Assembly: GCA_964481185.1 (NCBI GenBank)
Contig: CAYZSY010000011.1
Span: 1-19,685 of the forward strand
Length of the DNA stretch: 19,685 nt
Direction: 5' to 3'
DNA from: JAOAJC01 sp964481185
Lineage (GTDB): Archaea; Nanobdellota; Nanobdellia; Pacearchaeales; GW2011-AR1
The translations under genes were made by a program, and so were the position numbers. Under the pieces are notes generated by a model that made no database searches, was not told the DNA's origin, and was given only the letters and a program-made list of their open reading frames with translations. How positions within the stretch are numbered: position 1 is the stretch's first letter; each line of letters starts with the position of its first letter. Positions 14,588 to 19,685 of this stretch are shown here, piece by piece.

Positions 14588-14617
14588 TAGTAAAGTTCAA
14601 ATCTGAGTGGGAGCATT

Positions 14618-14746
14618 TTATATCTTCTTGGCATCCATATACAAATTGTGTCCATAATACCTTACAAAATCTTCAGGAGTTCTTATTTTCTCCGGACATC
14701 CCAAACATTGTACCTCCCCTTGATAATTCCCATATAATTCTGCACC
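14618..14746 (-). pseudogene. Remnant of a small CxxC protein gene
   Basis: On the minus strand 42 codons are open to TAA 14618-14620 and read AELYGNYQGEVQCLGCPEKI followed by RTPEDFVRYYGHNLYMDAK. The composition is protein-like, with a CLGC zinc-knuckle-like pair. There is no usable start: an in-frame TAG (14747-14749) lies directly before the first codons and the only ATG is near the end. It is best read as the 3' remnant of a gene whose 5' part is lost or frameshifted. The family is not recognised. Confidence 0.4.
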
Positions 14747-14814
14747 CTAATATATTTTCTTCTAAATTAATCTAATGGTAATTTTTCAGCCTTCTCCACA
14801 TCAACTTGCAGAAA

Positions 14815-14842
14815 ACAAAAAATATTATTTACTAAAAAGATT
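14815..14842 (-). terminator. Possible U-tract terminator of radA
   Basis: On the minus strand, after the radA stop, two T-runs (CTTTTTAG and ATTTTTTG) occur within 30 nt. Archaeal termination commonly uses such U-tracts without a hairpin. This is position-based inference. Confidence 0.35.
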
Positions 14843-14859
14843 AGATAATCCTTTTCCCA

Positions 14860-17358
14860 TTATTCTTCCTCATCCCTCACACCTTTAAGAGTAACATAAA
14901 ACTGGCACTCATTCTCCGGAAGATTTGGAGAGTCAATTAATTTAGCAACCCTGCTCCCTTGTTTCCCCCTGCGAAGATACATTCTGTAAGTAGAATTATG
15001 CACAACAAATCCATTTGCGATATAATTTTCTTTTAAAGGAACAGAAAAATCGTACAATTTCTCTTTGCCCCCATTCTTTCTTAGATTAATCTCTCTTATC
15101 TTCTCAAAAGAGATATCTCCATTAATCAGTCTATTTATAAACTCAATCTTTTGTTTTATTTGCCTGTCATTTACTTTAATATTCATCAAAGCATTAAACG
15201 CCTTCTCTAATTCTTTCCTGCTCACCCATTTATATTCAGCATTTCTCGGTTTAATAAACTTGGAATAATTTAATCCGCAGCTTTCCAAAAGCACTCGTAG
15301 TTCTTTTCTTCCAATTGGCATCATCTCATAGGAATATGTTTGCCTAGTTTCTTCTATTTTTTCTAAAAGAGTTTTTTGTTTATCTTTGGCGCTAAACCCA
15401 ATTTGCAAATATCCAGCAGCATCTTTATCTATAATTCTTAAAACACTGATTTTTTTAGCACCTATCCCGAACTTAATAGTAGACCTTATCCCAAATCTTA
15501 ACAAAAATAATTGCAAATATCTTAATATCCGAGGATTTTTTTGGGAAACGCTCACGTAAGCTCTTTTTTTGTCAATGTGACCTTCTGCATCAAAAAAACC
15601 TCTGATAAAAGAGCTTACAACCTCAACTTTAGACCTTCCCACTTCATTTAAAATAGCCGGTTTCATTATCTTAAACAACTCTGCAATTTCAGTTGAATTA
15701 ATATAAAGGGTAAAGCAATTTTTATTGCCCATCTTTGTTATAGTTCCTGAAATGTTAAAAGTTTCTCTGAACAAAGAATTGTAATGCTCCAAAACTTCTG
15801 CTCTCGCATCTCTGAATCTAAGACCTCTCCGCTCAAAATTCCCATCTCCAAGAAAATAGCCAAATATCTGAGAAAATTGGGGCGTGATAAACTCAGGCAT
15901 TCGCAAATCTTTATGTTTATAACTAAAAACAGGCTCTAACTGCAATATTTGCCCCCCTGCAAAATGCTCTTGCAAATTTTCCAATGCATCCCACGAAGTT
16001 GGACATTCTTGATTCAAGACCCTCCTAAACTGCCTGGAAGTTATTCCTATTTTTTTGCACACCTCTTTTCTTGATAAATTTTTTTCAACAAATTTATTCT
16101 TGATTAAATCAGAAGAAATTTTACTTAATCTCCCTATCTTTTTAATTTTGAAAAAAGGTAGTATTCTTTCTTCCCCAGCTAGATCCATCCTTTTAGCTTG
16201 TGCAATAAAATCTCCAACTTTCAAGTCTTTCGCCTCTTTTTCAACAACTCCAAAATTCTCAATGTTAAAAAATCTGTGAAGCCCGGAGCATTTTATCTGC
16301 CCATTTGTTTTAATATTATAAACCTCTTTTACATCAGGGTTAACAAAAACCTGCTCACTTTCCGCATTTGCAAAATTCATTTCAGAAAAAGAACCTGAAA
16401 GAACTTTTTCATTTTTCATATCTTTTATTTCAATAATGCGACCATCGGCCAGCTGAATTAACGAATCCCAAGTCAAGCAAGCATGTCCGACTATATTCCC
16501 CCCAATTGCAGTTGTCGGATCTCCAAACATCATTGCAGGATTTGCCATTACTTGATTTGTAACATAAACTGCAAGATTATGCTGCTCAGACATCTTTATC
16601 AAATTATGAAGATATTTGTTTAATTTCTGCTGCCTATCTGCCAATTGCCCTCTCCCAGCAAATTCTGCCCTAAAATGTGCTGTCAAGGAGTCAATAATAA
16701 CTATTTTTATTGGCTCTCCATCTTTTATCATCTCATTTATTTTATCAATCAACAAAATCTGATGGTCTGAATTAAATGCCCTTGCAACAAGAATATTTTT
16801 TAGGACTTTGTCAGGATTTGCACCAATTCCTTCTGCAATCTGCCTTATTCTATCAGGTCTAAATGTTCCTTCTGTATCAATATAAACCGCTTTTCCATTT
16901 GCTCCACCCTGTTCTTTTGGCAGCTGTACATTTACAGCTAATGTCAATCCAAGCTGAGTTTTTCCACTTCCAAAGGCGCCATAGGCCTCGGTCATGGCGC
17001 CAGTCTCAACCCCCCTCCCTCCCAGAAGACCATTTAAATTTTTAGAGCCGGTCGTAATAAAAAGAATATCCTCCCTCTTCTTCGCAAATTCAAGACCATC
17101 TAAAAACCCAAGGTTCAACATTCCTCTTGCTGCCTGTATTGCCTTTCTTGCAACAGCTTCTCCAACGCCAGCCATCTCAGATAATGCAAAAGGACTAATA
17201 ACTGCAAGCCCCATTAAATCATAAACTCCTGCAGCCTCAAGCTTCGCCGCAATTCCAGGTCCTATTCCAGGAATATCTGTCAGCTTATTTTCTTGCTTTT
17301 CCTGTTTTTCTTCTTTCTTTGATTCTTTCTCTTCCTTTTCTTCTTCACTTTTTGCCAT
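14860..17358 (-). CDS. radA: RadA recombinase precursor containing an intein
   Basis: RadA is the archaeal Rad51/RecA-like strand-exchange ATPase. The 832-aa precursor has a charged N-terminal tail, a helix-hairpin-helix domain (LTDIPGIGPGIAAKLEAAGV, about 26-45; MAGVGEAVARK) and the ATPase core, with Walker A GAFGSGKTQ (127-135; the common E of GEFGSGKT is A) and Walker B IKIVIIDS (217-224). The RGQLADRQQ helix and GDPTTAIGGNIVGHA follow. An intein occupies residues 294-788. The C-extein STYRMYLRRGK...AKLIDSPNLPE completes the core, so the spliced protein would be about 337 aa, the usual RadA size. ATG 17358 is set by a TATA box 26 nt upstream; a TTG seven codons earlier sits at the edge of the TATA box. 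Confidence 0.97.
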   Translation of the reverse strand: MAKSEEEKEEKESKKEEKQEKQENKLTDIPGIGPGIAAKLEAAGVYDLMGLAVISPFALSEMAGVGEAVARKAIQAARGMLNLGFLDGLEFAKKREDILFITTGSKNLNGLLGGRGVETGAMTEAYGAFGSGKTQLGLTLAVNVQLPKEQGGANGKAVYIDTEGTFRPDRIRQIAEGIGANPDKVLKNILVARAFNSDHQILLIDKINEMIKDGEPIKIVIIDSLTAHFRAEFAGRGQLADRQQKLNKYLHNLIKMSEQHNLAVYVTNQVMANPAMMFGDPTTAIGGNIVGHACLTWDSLIQLADGRIIEIKDMKNEKVLSGSFSEMNFANAESEQVFVNPDVKEVYNIKTNGQIKCSGLHRFFNIENFGVVEKEAKDLKVGDFIAQAKRMDLAGEERILPFFKIKKIGRLSKISSDLIKNKFVEKNLSRKEVCKKIGITSRQFRRVLNQECPTSWDALENLQEHFAGGQILQLEPVFSYKHKDLRMPEFITPQFSQIFGYFLGDGNFERRGLRFRDARAEVLEHYNSLFRETFNISGTITKMGNKNCFTLYINSTEIAELFKIMKPAILNEVGRSKVEVVSSFIRGFFDAEGHIDKKRAYVSVSQKNPRILRYLQLFLLRFGIRSTIKFGIGAKKISVLRIIDKDAAGYLQIGFSAKDKQKTLLEKIEETRQTYSYEMMPIGRKELRVLLESCGLNYSKFIKPRNAEYKWVSRKELEKAFNALMNIKVNDRQIKQKIEFINRLINGDISFEKIREINLRKNGGKEKLYDFSVPLKENYIANGFVVHNSTYRMYLRRGKQGSRVAKLIDSPNLPENECQFYVTLKGVRDEEE
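14995..16479 (-). mobile_element. RadA intein with LAGLIDADG homing endonuclease
   Basis: The 495-aa intein is inserted between GHA and STYR of RadA. It starts with Cys1 (CLTWDSLIQLADG, block A), has a block B-like His (GLHRFF) and ends with block F/G (LYDFSVPLKENYIANGFVVHN), with the terminal His-Asn followed by Ser+1. All splicing residues are present. The inserted endonuclease carries both LAGLIDADG helices with their acidic residues (FGYFLGDGNF and IRGFFDAEGH). Between the splicing domain and the endonuclease lies a helix-turn-helix-like segment (SRKEVCKKIGITSRQFRRVL), probably a DNA-recognition module. The reading frame is intact, so both splicing and homing look functional. Confidence 0.95.
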
Positions 17359-17378
17359 AATCACTATACAAATACCCA

Positions 17379-17388
17379 ATATATAAAG
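17379..17388 (-). promoter_or_regulatory. TATA box for radA
   Basis: The minus strand reads CTTTATATAT, centred 26 nt before ATG 17358 (leaderless). Confidence 0.65.
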
Positions 17389-17440
17389 TTTTTAGCATTC
17401 AGAAATACACTTCTCAAAACATAGTAAAGGACTTCATCTT

Positions 17441-17887
17441 TTAAAATAATCTTAAGAATAACAACGCATTAATCGCTAAAAATACAAGAAAAACAATTTT
17501 CTCGCTATGTCCGCCAGTTCTTACAATCCCGCTCGAAGTCCTTTTCCATGGCCAAAATGGCATTATTCCCTCTTGAGTAAAGCTGTCTGAAACAAGATGA
17601 GAAGAATATCCCAAAAAGAAAGGCAATGCTAAAATTGGAAATATAAAAGCAAAAGCAATAGAAGCAAGAATACAAAAGCTAAAACTATGAAATACCCCTC
17701 TATGTTTTGAAAAGAATTGCAAAGGCCTGAAAAACCAATAGCGCCCATATTGTGAGCCGGGAGAATCTATATCAGGAACTAAAGAGCAAATCAAAACTAC
17801 TGGAAAAAACACAAGTTTATAATTTACATGCGGAAGAAACAAAAGTGCAAACGCAAGTCCGATAGCCAGATGCGTCCTCTTTAACAT
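17441..17887 (-). CDS. DUF457/YdjM-like membrane metal-dependent hydrolase
   Basis: A 148-aa integral membrane protein of the LexA-regulated YdjM/DUF457 type. It has about four hydrophobic segments (MLKRTHLAIGLAF start, LVFFPVVLICSLVP, the SFCILASIAFAFIFPIL region, and the C-terminal IVFLVFLAINALLF). Conserved polar residues are His in KRTH, DIDSPGSQYG, HRGVFHS, and HLVSDSFTQEG, which together look like a metal site at the membrane face. Family members are hydrolases of unproven substrate. The frame extends to ATG 17911, but ATG 17887 has the TATA box 28 nt upstream and gives the family's usual N terminus. Confidence 0.85.
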   Translation of the reverse strand: MLKRTHLAIGLAFALLFLPHVNYKLVFFPVVLICSLVPDIDSPGSQYGRYWFFRPLQFFSKHRGVFHSFSFCILASIAFAFIFPILALPFFLGYSSHLVSDSFTQEGIMPFWPWKRTSSGIVRTGGHSEKIVFLVFLAINALLFLRLF

Positions 17888-17910
17888 CTTGATAAAGAGG
17901 ACCATTGACA

Positions 17911-17920
17911 TTTAAATTTA
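17911..17920 (-). promoter_or_regulatory. TATA-like box for the DUF457 gene
   Basis: TAAATTTAAA on the minus strand is centred about 28 nt before ATG 17887 and overlaps the alternative upstream ATG, favouring the shorter protein. Confidence 0.45.
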
Positions 17921-17953
17921 TTGATTTTTATTCAACTTAATCAGTTTAAGTCA

Positions 17954-18157
17954 TCACCCGTCTCTCTTGTTTATATAATATTTGTAAAATTCGTCAAATT
18001 CTTCTCTGGTAGTTCCAATCTTATCTAGAAAATGTCTTGCATTTCTGTTTGTATCTTCCTTCCTATCTTTTGTATCATCATTGCGATAATTCTCGGCAAA
18101 TCCATCCATAGTTCTTTTAACTGTCTCATTCATATTTATTATAGTTAAATTATCCAT
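17954..18157 (-). CDS. Hypothetical 67-aa charged protein
   Basis: No family is recognised. The 67-aa protein is soluble and very charged, without cysteines or hydrophobic segments. Its N-terminal half contains NETVKRTMDGFAENYRND, its middle is lysine/aspartate-rich and probably disordered (DDTKDRKEDTNRN), and the C-terminal half looks helical and acidic/aromatic (EEFDEFYKYYINK). A TATA-like box 26 nt upstream lies at the end of the RPA gene, so it may be a separately transcribed leaderless gene. It sits directly downstream of rpa on the same strand; any link to DNA metabolism is a guess. Confidence 0.65.
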   Translation of the reverse strand: MDNLTIINMNETVKRTMDGFAENYRNDDTKDRKEDTNRNARHFLDKIGTTREEFDEFYKYYINKRDG

Positions 18158-18179
18158 CTATTCTCCAAATGCTCTAAAA

Positions 18180-18187
18180 TATAATTA
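18180..18187 (-). promoter_or_regulatory. TATA-like box for the 67-aa gene
   Basis: TAATTATA on the minus strand is centred 26 nt before ATG 18157 and overlaps the rpa stop codon region. Confidence 0.4.
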
Positions 18188-19120
18188 ATTTTTGGTTTCA
18201 AGTTCTTTGATTAAAACATCCAAATCAACACCCTCTAATCTTTCTATGTTAAATTCAACTGTATTATACAAAGTATTACTCTTTGCGTTTCCATAAAACA
18301 CCCTTTCCTCTCCAAGAAGATAGCTCTTTTTCTCAGCAAATTTATCAATGGAGAATATTTCTTCATCTATAAGCCCTAATTTGTTTATTCCCTCTCCAAA
18401 AAGAACGCTTCTTATTGTAGAGCTTCCATCATCAAGGACAATGCTAAGCAAAGCTCTCTTAAGAGGCTCAACTTTACCATGAATCTTGCACTCTCCCTCA
18501 AATGCCCTCTTTTTGCATTCAGGGCAAACTTCAAAATATCTTGGCTCAAATGCTTGCACAATTATCGCTCTTATTTTTGCATTCTGACCTGCTCTAATAT
18601 CTTTTAATTTTATGCTCTCAAAAACTTTCTCTGTTAAAGCATTGTCTATTTTTTCGTTGCTTATCTTGACATTTGAGAAAGATGATAAATGCAGCTCTCC
18701 ATTTCTCACATTTGCATTTGAAATTTCTATAACACTCTCCTTTGATATTTTTCCCTGTTCAATCAAGGCTATATGGCTATTATCCCAAAAAACAACTTTT
18801 GCATTTCCACTATCATCAGCAACCCTTAGATTAGCAACTTTGCCAGATCTGCCGTTTTTATTATATTCTCTTACTGGAAAAACATCAATGACCTTGCAGA
18901 GAACGTTCGCTCTTTTCATACCATTAAATATCTCATTTATTTTTAATCTAGCACTATCAAAATTTATCCCCATTTCTGCAGCAACTATCTGGGCAGCTCC
19001 CTCTTTTGATATCAATCCCGAAAGCTTTGCTTTCTTTGCTTCAACTTTCTTCTCAATTTCTTCAACACCAAGATTAGCATGTTTAGAAATCCTCTCTATA
19101 AGCTTATCATAACTTTCCAT
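18185..19120 (-). CDS. rpa: Replication protein A (archaeal single-stranded DNA-binding protein)
   Basis: This archaeal RPA binds single-stranded DNA in replication, recombination (with RadA) and repair. The 311 aa have an N-terminal helical region (1-65), an OB fold (about 70-155; ANVLCKVIDVFPVREYNKNG, VADDSGNAKVVFWD), and a second OB-like region starting near 170 that carries a zinc finger CPEC...CKIH (C199, C202, C211, H214) within FEVCPECKK. The pattern matches the zinc-finger-containing RPA41/RPA1-type subunit of Euryarchaeota and DPANN. No second RPA subunit gene is adjacent. The start has a TATA box 25 nt upstream. Confidence 0.9.
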   Translation of the reverse strand: MESYDKLIERISKHANLGVEEIEKKVEAKKAKLSGLISKEGAAQIVAAEMGINFDSARLKINEIFNGMKRANVLCKVIDVFPVREYNKNGRSGKVANLRVADDSGNAKVVFWDNSHIALIEQGKISKESVIEISNANVRNGELHLSSFSNVKISNEKIDNALTEKVFESIKLKDIRAGQNAKIRAIIVQAFEPRYFEVCPECKKRAFEGECKIHGKVEPLKRALLSIVLDDGSSTIRSVLFGEGINKLGLIDEEIFSIDKFAEKKSYLLGEERVFYGNAKSNTLYNTVEFNIERLEGVDLDVLIKELETKN

Positions 19121-19139
19121 TTTGCTGAAAAATATCTTC

Positions 19140-19149
19140 TATTTAAAAG
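19140..19149 (-). promoter_or_regulatory. TATA box for rpa
   Basis: Minus-strand CTTTTAAATA is centred 25 nt before ATG 19120 (leaderless). Confidence 0.5.
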
Positions 19150-19183
19150 GATTTAGATATCGCAAAATAGGCAATAAAAAAGG

Positions 19184-19193
19184 TTTATATATA
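19184..19193 (+). promoter_or_regulatory. TATA box for the 51-aa membrane protein gene
   Basis: TTATATATAT predicts a transcription start near 19213 and hence a leader of about 27 nt carrying a Shine-Dalgarno, unlike the leaderless neighbours. Confidence 0.6.
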
Positions 19194-19225
19194 TGAAAAC
19201 ACCCTCTATTTTGAGGTTAATCAAA

Positions 19226-19232
19226 AGGAGGT
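19226..19232 (+). promoter_or_regulatory. Perfect Shine-Dalgarno
   Basis: AGGAGGT, 7 nt before ATG 19240, is a full complement to the archaeal anti-SD and the strongest such site in the window. Confidence 0.8.
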
Positions 19233-19239
19233 AATCACG

Positions 19240-19395
19240 ATGGCAAAATTGACTGCATGGCTTGTAACCCTTATCGGTGTACTTTACACACTGCCTTTAT
19301 TGGGACTTGATATAGGTGCACAAATAACCACATGGCTCGTAGCCTTATCATTCTTGGCTATAGGTATCGGCAAGCTTGTAAGAAATTACAGTTAA
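19240..19395 (+). CDS. 51-aa two-helix small membrane protein
   Basis: The short gene encodes MAKLTAWLVTLIGVLYTLPL, then LGLDIGAQITTWLVALSFLA and the basic tail IGIGKLVRNYS. It has two hydrophobic helices (about 5-23 and 30-45) separated by a short GLDIGAQIT turn and a positively charged C terminus, so it is probably an inner-membrane hairpin. Similar short W/L-rich two-helix proteins recur in DPANN genomes in my recollection, but I know no function. A strong TATA box plus a perfect Shine-Dalgarno suggest high expression. Confidence 0.8.
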   Translation: MAKLTAWLVTLIGVLYTLPLLGLDIGAQITTWLVALSFLAIGIGKLVRNYS

Positions 19396-19414
19396 ATAAA
19401 CTGCAAATTTTATC

Positions 19415-19424
19415 TTTATTTTTT
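19415..19424 (+). terminator. U-rich terminator candidate
   Basis: TTTATTTTTT, 19 nt after the small membrane protein's stop, fits an archaeal U-tract terminator and separates it from the aEF-1beta promoter. Confidence 0.45.
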
Positions 19425-19458
19425 AAATTATCTATAGAGAAAGGGAATTCTACCATAT

Positions 19459-19468
19459 ATTTATAAAT
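19459..19468 (+). promoter_or_regulatory. TATA box for ef1b
   Basis: ATTTATAAAT is centred about 26 nt before ATG 19489 (leaderless). Confidence 0.6.
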
Positions 19469-19488
19469 GGCTTCCTGTAAAAATTATA

Positions 19489-19685
19489 ATGGCAACAGTA
19501 ATAATAATTGTCAAAATTATGCCAGATTCACCATCTACAGACTTGGAAAAAATAAAAGCAACTGCAAAAAGCTCGCTAGAAAAAGAAGGAGCAAAGAACA
19601 TTTCTATTGAAGAAAAGCCCGTAGCATTTGGTTTAAAATCAGTTCATGTAAAGATGGATATGCCAGAAGAGAAAGGCACAGACCT
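19489..19685 (+). CDS. ef1b: Elongation factor 1-beta (aEF-1beta), 5' part
   Basis: The first 65 codons, open to the window end, encode MATVIIIVKIMPDSPSTDLE and then IEEKPVAFGLKSVHVKMDMP. That matches the beta-alpha-beta start of archaeal EF-1beta, the nucleotide exchange factor for aEF-1A, where EEKP(I/V)AFGLK is the conserved core. The full protein is usually about 90 aa, so roughly a quarter is missing beyond the window. The start is supported by TATA spacing. Confidence 0.93.
   Translation, partial: MATVIIIVKIMPDSPSTDLEKIKATAKSSLEKEGAKNISIEEKPVAFGLKSVHVKMDMPEEKGTD

Larger units (their letters stand above)
14588..14859 (-). other. 272-nt gap after tRNA-Arg: gene debris and RadA 3' end
   Basis: This gap holds the Cys-containing remnant at 14618-14746 and short T-rich stretches downstream of radA on the minus strand. 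I see no intact gene, no integrase and no direct repeat of the tRNA 3' end. Confidence 0.4.

Noticed and set aside
14588..14860. tRNA-anchored integrated element with attachment sites
   Set aside because: No repeat of the tRNA-Arg 3' end and no integrase gene were found in the window.
18612..19112. 166-aa plus-strand ORF
   Set aside because: It is an antisense shadow of rpa, with phenylalanine/serine-rich composition typical of such frames.
1..19685. CRISPR array or defence island
   Set aside because: No regularly spaced direct repeats and no cas, restriction or toxin genes are visible.

Overview
This AT-rich, very densely packed window is archaeal. It encodes SRP54, eS1 (S3Ae), eL44, eS27, aIF2-alpha, a Nop10-like protein, RadA, an archaeal RPA, EndoQ and aEF-1beta. 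Several traits point to a DPANN-type genome (Woesearchaeota/Pacearchaeota-like): minimal gene spacing, short ribosomal proteins, a large cysteine-rich secreted protein, and mostly leaderless genes with a TATA box 25-28 nt before the start codon. The lineage call is an inference from style and gene content; no rRNA is present.

Layout. 1-441: a small winged-helix-like ORF and a doubtful 39-codon ORF. 442-3289: SRP54, facing a lemA-htpX membrane proteolysis operon. 3366-4920: the KEOPS kinase Bud32 with an unusual internal insert, then tRNA-Gln(TTG) and an SGNH hydrolase. 4927-6030 (minus strand): ribosomal operon eL44 - 65-aa unknown - eS1. 6362-9161 (plus strand): operon uS15 - DHH nuclease - eS27 - aIF2-alpha - Nop10-like. 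9063-9187: a strongly structured palindromic element that overlaps the 3' end of the nop10 reading frame. 9193-14315 (minus strand): EndoQ-type repair endonuclease and a 1263-aa secreted cysteine-rich protein. 14385-14860: a homing-endonuclease-like fragment running into tRNA-Arg(GCG), and the remnant of another gene. 14860-17358: RadA interrupted by a 495-aa LAGLIDADG intein. 17441-19120: a DUF457/YdjM-like membrane hydrolase, a 67-aa unknown and RPA. 19240-19685: a 51-aa two-helix membrane protein with a perfect Shine-Dalgarno, and the start of aEF-1beta.

The genes fall into three functional themes: translation and protein targeting (SRP54, ribosomal proteins, aIF2-alpha, aEF-1beta, tRNAs, Bud32 for tRNA t6A), DNA recombination and repair (RadA, RPA, EndoQ, DHH nuclease), and the cell envelope (LemA/HtpX, large secreted protein, small membrane proteins). 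The least explained signals are the double-hairpin element at 9063-9187, the intein with nearby homing-endonuclease debris, the kinase insert and the orphan small proteins.
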